Of a stretch of DNA of 64,000 bases, positions 43,039 through 53,272 are shown piece after piece (the first letter of the stretch is position 1; each line of letters starts with the position of its first letter). A model generated the notes under the pieces. It searched no databases. It saw only the letters and a program-made list of their open reading frames with translations, and was not told the origin of the DNA. The DNA is from Rhynchopus sp. YZ270_cl-10. Lineage: Eukaryota > Euglenozoa > Diplonemea > Diplonemida > Diplonemidae. A program made the translations under genes and the position numbers. The stretch is from assembly GCA_964035575.1 (NCBI GenBank), contig OZ037912.1, positions 620,001 to 684,000 on the forward strand, read 5' to 3'.

Positions 43039-43577
43039 CAGGGAAATAGCTTGGTTTTCCTCCAAAATCAGGAATTATGCGAAAGCGAAAATTTTTTTTG
43101 CCCGGTCGAAAGCGGTCGTTGCGCGCTTCGCGCAAGCCTCCCTGAGTGGAGAGGCGAAAGGTCAAATTGCGAGATAACAAAAAAACAACGGAATGTAATC
43201 CCTTATTACGGAGCTTAGTCTTGCACCTTACGTTCCACTTTTCGTATGGGAAAAAAGAAATGGCGCCGCAGGCGAAAAAAAAATAGGGTACGGTGTAAAA
43301 ATGCTGGTTTACAACCACACAGTCACTCAACAAACCCTTTTTTGCGGAGCAAAAAAGGAAAATGGCGCCGCAGGCGAAAAAAAATAAGGGTATGGTACCT
43401 CTGCAAACGCAGCGAGCGAAAATTTTAAGATTCCATCATTCCAGTCATTTGGGAGATCTGGGGGTCGGGCGAGGGGCCCCCAAAAGTGCCCAAAAATCCC
43501 TCTTTTTTTTTTTTTTTTCCCCAAAAATCCAGAATTATGCGATGTCGCATAATTCGGTATATGGAGCTATTTCCCTG
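43039..43577. mobile_element. hAT-like element with CAGGGAAATAGCT ends
   Basis: Ends CAGGGAAATAGCT and AGCTATTTCCCTG; both flanks are T8-like (7 of 8 match). Contains GGCGCC-GCA-GGC and TTTTTTGC-GGA-GCAAAAAA modules. Confidence 0.8.
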
Positions 43578-44070
43578 TTTTTTTTCTAAGATGGGGTCAG
43601 GGCAGGAGCTTGGAATGGGTTTCGGGCAAAATAGGGTCGAATCGGGTTAGATATGGTCAGATCCGAGCTTTTGAAAGACAAACACATGCAGAATGAAAAG
43701 GTGCGTTTCACAAGAAATATTATACTTTATGATACACACATGATAAAAAACAAACACGTGTGTGAAAAGAGGTAAAAGGCAAACTAAAAAGATGAAAACT
43801 GTGATGCCGTGGTCTTAAGATCCGATATCGGGTTCGAGGTCATCTTACTCTACGTGCTTTTTGTAGCTTGTGTCACCTTTGTCATTGCTACAGAGCAGCG
43901 GTGTTTGGATGCAGTTGCGACGGTGTAGCTGAGCTTTTCGAGGGCTTCAGGAGGGGGAACCTTTTGCAACGTAGCTGCGTAGCGTGTCTTCCGGTATCCC
44001 GTTTGTTGTACATTCTGCACTCAACACAGGTCAGTTCCCTTAGGCCATTTTTTCGACCCTCACCCCGAAC
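43578..44070. other. Intergenic, nothing assigned
   Basis: A frame here has a possible CxxC on the - strand (LTCVECRMYNKRDTG) but no recognisable family. Confidence 0.4.
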
Positions 44071-44824
44071 CAGTGCTCTCAAGATCCTCCACGTAGGGGA
44101 GGATATTTCCTCCAGGGGCTTTTTTTTTTTTTTCAGGCTTTTTTGGTGGAGGATTTCCTCCATTTTTTTTTTTTTTTTTGGCGGGCTCGGGTGGAGGATT
44201 ATCCTCCTAGGGGTTTTATAGTGGGAGTCACTTTGTCTCCCCCGAGGGAGCCAATATTTTCCCGAGCCTGTGTGCACCGTCCAGGGCTGCACCTTAAAAA
44301 AAATTTGCCTGCGGCGCCATTTTCATTTTTTGCTACTCAAAAAAAGGGTTCGTTGAGTGATTATGTGGTGTAAAAGGAAGCATTCTTACACCGTACCCTA
44401 ATTTTTTTTCGCCTGCGGCGCCATTTATATTGATTTTTTTGCTCCGCAAAAAAATAGAGTTGGCAATGTCTTTGGATACCCTTGCATTTTGCAGCCAAAA
44501 AATACAACTTGACCAAAGCTGCAAAATTTTTGCCGTTTTTTAAAAATTACCCGCCGTTGCATCAGCCCCTGCTTCTGGAAGAGTATTGGTTTTGTACGGT
44601 TCGTGGAGCGTATGGTGCAAGAGAAAGGATTAGATTTCCGTTTTTATTATCTCGCAAAATTGACCCGCCTCTCCGCTCTGTGGCTGTCAGGGAGGCGCGC
44701 GCGAAGCGCGCGACGACCGCTTGTTGCGGGGGTAAATTTTTTTTTTGGGGGGTTTTTTTGCAAAAATAAAATCCTCCTCATTTCGAAAGTTCTGCTTTTT
44801 TCGTGGAGGATCTTGAGAGCCCTG
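44071..44824. mobile_element. hAT-like element with 8-bp TSD CCCCGAAC, 754 bp
   Basis: Ends CAGTGCTCTCAAGATCCTCC and complement (CAGGGCTCTC at the right). CCCCGAAC on both sides. It carries the same internal hairpin modules in the opposite orientation. Confidence 0.9.
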
Positions 44825-45246
44825 CCCCGAACCTGGGATTTTTTTATATTTCCCCCCCCCTCTCGAAAACGCGCTGTCCACATTAGTGTAGGCTGAGCTC
44901 CTTTCTCTAATATTTTTCTCTTATTTCAACTTATTTTCTGCCTTTTGTGTTTGCGCCTGTAAATTTACTAGGACCAAAAAAAACGTGCTCTAATACTCCC
45001 TCATCCCGTCCCTTTGCATACAATTTTTTGAAAAAAATGAGATGTGATTCTCTTGGATAAAATGTTTGCCTCAATTCAGGCCAGATTAGTACATCGGGCG
45101 AGAGGGGAGAAGGGAGATGGGGGAGGAGACGGCACTGTTAATGTCCAGGTTGCAGGAGGACCTATTCCATTTTTTATATGCTCTGTCTCAAGTTTTGTCC
45201 ACTCTTTTTTTTTTTTTTTTTTATTCAGTAGAATCAGGGATTTATA
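44825..45246. other. Left flank of M repeat copy 2
   Basis: A possible reverse-oriented, shortened F1 fragment (ATTAGTGTAGGCTGAGCTCC) lies at 44882. A short frame at 45044 (ILLDKMFASIQARLVHRAR) is not assigned. Confidence 0.35.
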
Positions 45247-46167
45247 TCACTCATTCTCCGAAATTGCGTATCATTTTTCAGATTTTTCACTCACTCGACC
45301 CAGATGCATATTTTTTATCGTCCGACCCCGGAATTGAACGTTTCGAAACCGCGCTTTCAAAAGAAATAAAAATCTCAAAAAAATAAAAAAAATCTTTTTT
45401 CTGAAATCACCGCGAGAGTTTTTACCTCCCACGCTCAGCAACAGGTGAGAAAAGGACAGATGCATAATTTTTTCTGAAAATACGCGGAATGGTGTTTCCG
45501 GACTCCAAACTTTTCAAAGAAAAAAAAATCGAGCATTTTAGTCAAAAACTATTAAATTAAATTGGCTCCATTGTATAATACCCATATATAGGGCAATTTG
45601 GGTGCAATTTGGGTGTAAAAATGGGGTTGGCTCCACCGAAACCTGGCTGACATATAGTATTTTTCCGGCGGAAAAAAATCGTCAGAATTGAGAGAATTGT
45701 TGAAAATAATTCCAAAGAAAAAAAAATCGGCAACTTTTGATAAAAACGTTTTTAGTGGAATAAGTCACCGAAGACCACCCAAAAAGGGGTTTCTAACCTG
45801 ATCTCTTAGGAAAGTGTAGGGAATACCTGAAAACGCCCCCCTCTCCCAAAATCCTTTGCGACATGAAGAGAGGCATAAAAAAAATCGTCCGACCCCGGAA
45901 TTGAACGTTTTCACACCCGATCTTTCAAAATAAAAAAAAAATTTTTTTTTCTGGGGCGCGAGAAATTAGTAGGATCCACCCGTCAACTCACACAGACGTT
46001 TAATGACCTCAGGGTGCAATATTTTTTTGCAAAAAGGCGCGGAATGGCATTTCCGGAGCGATCTGAAAAAATTCCGGGGTCGGAGAATTTTTTTAGTGAA
46101 AAAATAGTCACTTTAAATTGGCTCCATGGTTGGTCACAAGTGATACGCAGTTTCGGAGAATGAGTGA
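45247..46167. mobile_element. TA-flanked TIR element inserted in M repeat, 921 bp
   Basis: Ends TCACTCATTCTCCGAAATTG and complement. M copy 1 at 35140 shows the empty site GGATTTATATACG: three TA units there, four here, so one TA was duplicated. Interior shares CCGACCCCGGAATTGAACG blocks with 18839-19769. Confidence 0.88.
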
Positions 46168-46671
46168 TATACGATTTTTTTCCTTACCAAAAGTGCAAAA
46201 AAAGTGAGGTTGCTATTCCTGAGGGGGGTGGAGGCACGGAGGGGCTTTTTTGAAGAAATGGACTTCAGATTGAAGTATCATCATTGTACTAGCCCAGGGG
46301 GCTTCACTGGCTAGGGCTCCAGCAGGTCCCACATGCACTATGCCTGACTCCAGCACGCAAGGTAGCATTCACAGCACCTTTCACCCCTTCAGGAGGAGTG
46401 CACAAAAGGGCACCCGGATGCAATTTTTCACCCATATCAGGACTCATGACCCAATTTTTTTTTGCGAAGCAAAAAAAAAATAATATAATATGGCGCCGCA
46501 GGCGAAAAAAAATTGGGGTACAGCCTGTATGGTACGGGATTTCATGGTGCGGTCAGCAACCCAGTTCCCCAAAAAATGCAAAAAACTTTTTTTCCAAATC
46601 TGCAAAAGTTTTTTTTTTTTTTCAAAACTGAGGTTCAGCCTCAGTTCTACTATGGTATATAAATCTCTGAG
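46168..46671 (+). repeat. M repeat, copy 2
   Basis: Matches 35150-36424 without the hAT insert (and with a further small deletion near 36180). Ends TATATAAATCTCTG shortly before the Tc1/mariner copy. Confidence 0.8.
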
Positions 46672-46685
46672 TAGAATAGTTAGTA

Positions 46686-48085
46686 CAGTGTGACACAGAA
46701 TTAATGGCCGATGACGACATTTTGTAAAAATTGTTATATTATTCTAAAAAATAGGCAAAATTTGACTCATTTCATTGCATTTTCAACTGGCTATGAAAAG
46801 TGTGTGTGTGGGGAAAATATTAACATGGAAATATCCCTTTTTGGTAAAAAAGGGTGTATGTGTAAAAAAAAAAAATACAGTGTAGCAGTACAAACGAGTG
46901 GGTGTACAAAAATAAATAGAGCATGCATTAGTATTTTGTGTGCATTCCGTTGGAATTGCGAACTGCGTCTAGGCGTCGTGGCATTGACATGATGTAACGT
47001 GCAACGAAGCTATTGTCCATCTTGGACCATTCCTTGTTGATGGCACGTTTAAGTGCTGACACGTCTTTGGGCTCCCGTTCGTTGACTGCAGTCTGCAGCT
47101 TGGCCCACAGGTTCTCAATAGGATTGAGATCAGGGGAGTTGCCTGGCCAGTCAGCTTTAGGGAGGAACGAGAAAGGTTGGGAGGAGAGGAATGCTTGAGT
47201 AACGTTCGCAGTGTGGCAGGGTGCCCCATCCTGCTGAAACGTGTAGCTACTGTCAGGCAGGAGTTCTTTTATTTCTTTGAGCGCTTTCTGTAAGACGAGC
47301 GTACGGTACTTCTCTGCATTGAGAGCACCGTCATAGAAATAGAGCTTCGTCTTACCTCTGGTGGTGATTCCTCCCCAGACGTGAACCTTCTGCGTAGCCC
47401 TGACCTTATCAACGGTTGGGGGCGGCTCATCACCATCTGCAACCCAGACAACATCGTTCTTCTTGCTCACCCGAGAAAAAAGCCAAAAGTCTTTTTCATC
47501 GGTGAACATCACCTTTGACCAGTCGGTGTTTCGATGCGTTTCAGCAAACTCTATCCGGGCAGTGATGTTCTTTTCCGAGAGCTTTGGTTTGCTCTTCGTT
47601 TGAACGGGCTTCAGCCCCTTCTCCTTCAGGCACCTGCGGACACTCTCCCTCGAAATCTGTAGTCGCGACGCTACTTTCCTGCAAGACTGAAACCGCTTGC
47701 CCCGCATGTGTCTAACCACCCTATTCTTAACGGTGTCGGTGGTGGCCGATCTCTTGCGTCCCCTCCCTGGCTTGTCCGAAAAATTCCGCTCTCCAGCGCG
47801 GTACTCCTTCACCCACCTACCCAAACTCCTCTTCGCAACGTTCAGCAACTCCGCCACCTCATCATGGCTCTTACCGCCAACAACGACTAGCGACGCTGCC
47901 TGTAGGCGCAACCCTTCCCTCGTGGCCTCAGTGTTCACTTTACCCTTAACCATTATATTTTTGCTTTTATTGTGTTCCTGGGCGTAAATATTTTATGTTT
48001 TGGGGGTGTTTTGAATATGTCCTTGTCAAAATTTGCCGTTTTTTTATAAAATGTCTTCATCGGCCATTAATTCTGTGTCACACTG
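46686..48085 (-). mobile_element. Complete Tc1/mariner transposon, 1.4 kb
   Basis: TA (46684-46685 and 48086-48087) flanks both ends. The inverted ends CAGTGTGACACAGAATTAAT continue to about 45 bp with few mismatches (GACGAC against GAAGAC). One intact transposase lies between. High end identity and an intact gene suggest a recent insertion. Confidence 0.96.
46928..47953 (-). CDS. Tc1/mariner transposase, DD37E type, intact
   Basis: The 341-residue protein cuts and pastes its own element. The N-terminus has a paired helix-turn-helix (HDEVAELLNVAKRSLGRWV and SCRKVASRLQISRESVRR), joined by a GRGRKRS AT-hook-like linker that should bind the TIRs. The catalytic core has Asp in MFTDEKDFW, Asp in TFQQDGAPCHT and Glu in SPDLNPIENLW. 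I count 37 residues between the second Asp and the Glu, against 34 in Tc1, placing it in the rarer DD37E group. No stop or frameshift is seen, so it may be active. It is the only complete transposase in the window; it is not an obvious source for the hAT-like or 6-bp-TSD elements, whose ends differ. Confidence 0.95.
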   Translation of the reverse strand: MVKGKVNTEATREGLRLQAASLVVVGGKSHDEVAELLNVAKRSLGRWVKEYRAGERNFSDKPGRGRKRSATTDTVKNRVVRHMRGKRFQSCRKVASRLQISRESVRRCLKEKGLKPVQTKSKPKLSEKNITARIEFAETHRNTDWSKVMFTDEKDFWLFSRVSKKNDVVWVADGDEPPPTVDKVRATQKVHVWGGITTRGKTKLYFYDGALNAEKYRTLVLQKALKEIKELLPDSSYTFQQDGAPCHTANVTQAFLSSQPFSFLPKADWPGNSPDLNPIENLWAKLQTAVNEREPKDVSALKRAINKEWSKMDNSFVARYIMSMPRRLDAVRNSNGMHTKY

Positions 48086-48335
48086 TATATGAAACAATTT
48101 TTTGAAAAACTGTAAACCCCGTTGGGGGTTTTCCTTTAAAAGCCGTCTCTCCCGCCACTCTTCCCCTTCTTTAAATCATTTTTTTTTTTATTTTATACAG
48201 AGATCATTTCGTGGAAATTCTTTTCCTATCTCGTAAGTTTTCCCGGGCGAATTCTTCTGCAATAAAAGTTTTCTCTCTCGCTATTTTTTTATATACCGCA
48301 GTTCGAAAAAAAATATGGACCAGAATAATTAAAAC

Positions 48336-51297
48336 CACGGATGCTGCCAGATCTGGCCAGATTTGGGGGCCAATTTCCCAGATCTGGCTCGTTTTCCAGA
48401 TGTGGAGATCTTGTTTCCAGATCTGGCCAGATCTGGCCAGATCTGGGAATCTGGGAAATTTTTTTTTTCAAAAAAAAAAAAAAACTCCCCAGATCTGGCC
48501 AGATCTGGAAATCTGGCCAGTTTTTTTTTTCCCTCAGATTTCTGGCTATTGTCTCCCAGGGAAAGGGACTCTCGAATTTTTTTTTTCGCCCCTAAAAAGG
48601 GCTAATTTCGACGATTTGAGGCCATTTAAAGCAAAATTTGGCACTTTTGAGCATCTGTGGGGGTCTAAAACGTGGTTTTGCGAACCCGAAATTTCGTGGT
48701 TTTTACCAAAGACAAGTCGATTTTTGAAAAATCTCGAAAAAAAAATTTTTTTTTTTCCGGGAAAATTTTGACCCCTGAGCAGGGTTTTTGTGTACCAAAA
48801 AGTGCAAAAAAACGCAAGAGTCGGGTGTTTTGACGCTCTGGTACCGCCATATGCAGTACAGGGGCCCACAATTTCGACTTTTTCTTAGCAATTTCCTTCA
48901 TAATTTTTTTTTCTTCGATATTTGGCAAAGGCAAATCTCAGGCAAAAAAAATTCACCCCTGATAGTGGGTCCTTGGGTGTCCAAAGATGCCAAAAACACA
49001 AAAATTTTGATGTTTTGACCATCTGTGGGCGCCTAAAACGCACTTCTCTGCCCAAAAAATGAAAATCGATTTTTCCTTAGCGTTTTTATAGCCGTGATTT
49101 TTGGGTATTTTTTCGCAAAGGGAAAAAAAAAAATATCAACCAAAATAGTGGGTCCTTGGGTGACCAAAAATGCAAAAAAACGTTTTTTTTTGGTGTTTTG
49201 ACCCTTCAGAACCACCCAAAACGCACTTTTGTGTACCAAAACACGCATATTTCACATTTCCTCAGCAATTCCTTCACAAGTGCAAGGTGATTTTTGACCG
49301 AAACTAATTTTGTGCACTTTTTTTGTGGTCACGTAACGCTAAAATCCTCTCCGTGATGCGAGAATTACATGTGAGAATGCGATAATGATTCTCGCATGCG
49401 AACGCCCAAAACCACGAAGGAGGACGCAAGCAAGGCTTCAGTGCACTTAGGTACAGGATGCGTCGTTTTCAGTTACAAAAAAGGGTACTGTGAAGCGGTT
49501 GAGGCACACACACAGACCCGTTGCAAAATGCATCTGGGACCCACGCTAGACCCCCCAAAAGCTGTAAAACCATATATTTCCATCTCGCGACCCCAGCGGA
49601 TGTGGACTGAGGTGTTTTTTTTTGGGTGTTTAGAAAGGTTTTTGTCCGATTGGAGAATTTTTTCGGTAAGTGTTGCATTTTGTCCCCACTGAGTGTGCAC
49701 TCAGAAAACACTCATCAATAAAACGACCTTTCTGTTCGGTAAAAAATAGTTATTTTCTATCGTAGTAGTGGGTTTGTCGTGCAGTGATGTTCTTTGTACC
49801 TGGAGAGTGGGCCGAGTGCAAGGTATGTTTTTAACCCCCCGATTTTCTCCCTTTTCGACATGTTCTCTATTTTTTAGCTATTTTTTTTTTTGTCAACAAA
49901 AATGTCACTTTTACGTTTAAGGGGTACGGGGCGGCTTCTTGTTTGTTTGTTTGTTTTTTTGTTGTAGTCTCTACTTTTACATTCAATTTCTCTTAACAGG
50001 TACCCGAACCGACGACCCTTCATCATAACAGCGAAGCAGTGCCGACGGAAGAGCTGGTGCAATTATTTCAAAACCAGGTGGCGATCGTAAAAGTCGGGTT
50101 TATATACCAACTTTTCCATTAACCCACCCCATAGACCACCCTAATTATTATGAAACTCTTAGTCAGTCACTGCTATAGCCATTTAACCCAGGGAGCGTAG
50201 CTAGTGCAAGAAATTCGACTTCGGGATCCGGAAAGTCTGTCCTCTGCTTGCGGAGGACTAGGCACAAGAAAATATTGCGTTCCCCCAGAAAACTAATTTT
50301 TGTCACAGTAATTTTTGCCCAGGGCATGCTCTTGAAGCATGGCGGCTTGGTGTGAGAAGGGGCAGTGTATTGTATTGTTCTAGATTTCAACGGTTGTTAG
50401 AACGAGTCAAGTGGATGCTTATCTAAACACTGACTTTAGTACAGACCCGAGAGATCACACATGACTTTGAGGAAAGAACAAAGCAATGCATCTGTACCCG
50501 CACGCCAGGTTGTAGTTACTTCAGAATTTTCTTAAGTTTGCATGAACGAGGAGGGGCGAATCATTCTTCGGGAACCATAGTTGTATACCATGGAATGATT
50601 TTCTCAAAAACACCACGTGGGGGCTGAATTCAATCCCTTAAGAATTGCGAATTCAGCCTTTGTAGAAGGTACGTCTTACTTGTACTTGTACTTGTATGCC
50701 GTGTCCACCCTTCTCGACCTTACCGGTTCACATGTACGAATAATATTAGGCAGTGGTAACACCCTTCTCAATTGTGCAAACTTAAGAATTTTCTGCTGTA
50801 ACTTACCAAAATCGATTTTCTTTCACCCCAAACACCCGCAACACCCCACCTGCTACTTCGGTAGCCTGTGTTGTTGGGAGTTGGTTCTCATGTTGATCCC
50901 CAGTGTTTTGCACTGCTTCTTCTGAGCCCAACGCTGTTTGGCCTGTCGACGTAATAAATACGAAGACAGGGCGGCGGTGCCAACAATTTTCCAATGATGT
51001 AACGTTTATCTGATTGATTTATCGTTTGATATACCTTGTGTGTCCTACTTCGTAACTTGCACACACGAGCAACGTATATTGAACGGTACTTCAAGCGATA
51101 CTTCGTTATGTCATTGGGGGTACCTGGAAAAAAAAATTTTCCCAGACGTCCCAGATCTCCCAGATGTGGCCAGATCTGGCCAGATCTGGGACGTCTGGGA
51201 AAATTTTTTTTTTCAAAAAAAAAAAAAATTTTTCCAGATCTGGCCAGATCTGGGAGGCCCAGATCTGGAGATCTGGCCAGATCTGGCAGCATCCGTG
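48336..51297. mobile_element. CAC...GTG element with 6-bp TSD, 2.96 kb
   Basis: Ends CACGGATGCTGCCAGATCTG and complement, flanked by TAAAAC (48330-48335, 51298-51303). Both arms consist of CCAGATCTGG palindromes. The interior holds diverged tandem GGGTCCTTGGGTG units (48780-49250), a spliced coding fragment (49787-50122) and a block shared with the 31-kb element (50160-50400). No recognised transposase. Confidence 0.88.
49787..50122 (+). CDS. Spliced coding fragment inside the 2.96-kb element
   Basis: Two exons, 49787-49822 and 50000-50122, are joined by a 177-bp intron with consensus borders (TGCAAG|GTATGT ... TCTTAACAG|GTACCC). The product would be MFFVPGEWAECK followed by VPEPTTLHHNSEAVPTEELV and on to FIYQLFH, 52 residues. 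A CAG just before the ATG could be another acceptor, so this may be the 3' end of a longer gene. Family unknown. It may be a captured host gene piece or the end of an unfamiliar transposase. Confidence 0.4.
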
Positions 51298-51303
51298 TAA
51301 AAC

Positions 51304-51805
51304 ACGGTATTTTTTGTTTTTGGTTTTATCTTATTCCTTTTTGCCATGTTCTGCCGAGAGATTTATGCCCCACAAACCCGTAAACCCGCAAACCCGCAAA
51401 TCCTAACAGCATTGGGTGCAAGAATCCTTGTGTAAATTTCCTTGGATTTTATTTTTTTTTAAACCCAGGGAATCCCAACTACCTCCTCTCCTCCCCTCAA
51501 AAAAAAAAATTCCCCCTTAAAAAAAACAAAGCTTTTTTCTTTGAGGGCATGTCCCCTTTTGTCGTCAGCCCAGAGTCAGTAGGCTCTGCCACACCTTGGG
51601 GAGAGGTGTGCGGACTGTGTCTCCAAGAGGAAAAGGGAAGCTGTCCCCCCTGCCCCGTCGCAGTGTGGAACCCCGCTAAGTAGCACAACAACAAAACTAA
51701 GCAAGAGGCAGTACCAGTGGCGCGGCTACCAATAACTACCGCGTAGTCAGCGTCACGCCTACCATGGTAGGTTACAGTGAAAAAAAAAAAAAAAAAAAAA
51801 CAAAG
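51304..51805. other. Intergenic, nothing assigned
   Basis: A G/C-balanced block (about 51560-51780) ends in a 20-A run, as if retroposed, but I recognise no RNA in it. Confidence 0.4.
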
Positions 51806-51886
51806 GTGATTGCAACAACTGTGGCAACACAACCGAGGCAACTACACTACTCCAACTATTTATCAAAAATTAAAAAAAAAAAAAAA
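51806..51886 (+). repeat. F4 unit, full copy
   Basis: GTGATTGCAACAACTGTGGC, then the invariant CAACACAACCGAGGC and ACTCCAACTATTTATC, with poly(A). Confidence 0.75.
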
Positions 51887-52544
51887 ACAAAATGAAAGAA
51901 GGAAAAAAAGATACCAATAAAACAGTAAAAAACACGGGTTGCCTACGGTCGTACGATCATGCATACCCAAGCAAGGTATTTTTGAACGGTACTTTCAAGC
52001 GATACTCCATTATTTTTTGTTTGGCAAAACGCACTACGATAAGTTACGATATTTTACGATCGTTTTTGGGTACGATCGTAGGCAACCCGTAGGGGGGGAA
52101 AAAATCATTTCTTTAGTCACAACACGCACTTCACATTTCAATTGCACGTTAGCAGTTATTCTTTCTTTGGTATAACCTTTTGGAGTGACACCGCCCCGGT
52201 GCTCCAACAGCCTCTGCCGCATTCCTTTGTTCTCACCACCACCCCAAAGTGGCTGCACCCCCGAGCCCCCTCCTCCTCCCCTCTTGCCCGCATGACTTTG
52301 TGACGTTCGTTTAAAAATGTCCAGCTTGTGTGGGGGAAAGGAGGAAACAAAATTTTGGTGTTTCGGTCCGCATTTTTTTCGTTCTTATTTTTTTTTTAAT
52401 ATATTTTTGCTGTTGTAAAGGGGGGAGTCCAAAAGAGTTTTACCCCCCCCCCCCCCCCCTACTAATAGCGGTTTTACCAAATTCGTCGTTCTTTCTTCAG
52501 CAAATCAAAACCAAGCGTGTTCCAGCGCGACAACGATAGTAGTA
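51887..52544. other. Intergenic with a small TIR pair
   Basis: GGGTTGCCTACGGTCGTACGAT (from about 51935) is inverted at ATCGTAGGCAACCC (about 52073-52090), suggesting a 150-bp MITE. No gene. Confidence 0.45.
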
Positions 52545-52580
52545 AAGATGTGTGTACTCGAGTGCCACATTCATCTTACA
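52545..52580 (+). repeat. F2 hairpin unit, TCGAG loop
   Basis: AAGATGTGTGTACTCGAGTG then CCACATTCATCTTACAAG. A T/C tract with TTTAG and CACGTTTCAAACACTC follows, as after the copy at 20500. Confidence 0.65.
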
Positions 52581-53272
52581 AGTTTTCTTCTTCTGTTTAG
52601 CACGTTTCAAACACTCTTTTTTTGTTCACTATTGTGTAGCGCGATGTGAAAAGGGGGGGAGGGTTATTTGTAGTGTCGGATAACTGTAAACTGACGGATA
52701 AATGGAAAAAAACGAGTTTTTATACCCACAAAGCGTAGCTTAAGGGGGGGGAAAATAGTTCCTCAGATACGGTCCTCCAACAGGGTAATTGTGCAATCAA
52801 CGAATTTTTTTTTTTGTCTTTTTTTTACAAATGGCTCGACCTTTTCCTTGTTGCCCTTGATAGAAAACAAACTAACTGGTGGTTTCCAGCATTTGAGCGC
52901 ATGGGGTATCAAGGAATAGGGAAAAAGCGCGTCGAGATCTCTCACGCCACCAAAAGAAAAGATCGAAAATTTCAAAAAAAAAAAAAAAAAAGTTAGTTTT
53001 GAAAAGACAAGTAGTGGCCAAAGACTGTTTGATAATAGCAACAGTGGTTTAAACTCTTTACATCTCAGAGGGTCTTGCACTGACGATGTCCCCCTCTGAT
53101 ACTACCAATGTATGCAGTTAGGACTGAAACATGATGCACCGAATTTCTAACCAACTACTTTATTTTCTCACGTGACCTTTAACCCACCCTATCCCCACTT
53201 TTGTGTATATTACAGCACTCGAATGCATAAACAACAAATAAAAGCGACTTTCCAGAGTTGAGGACGACCTCC
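52581..53272. other. Intergenic, nothing assigned
   Basis: No gene or element recognised. Confidence 0.45.
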
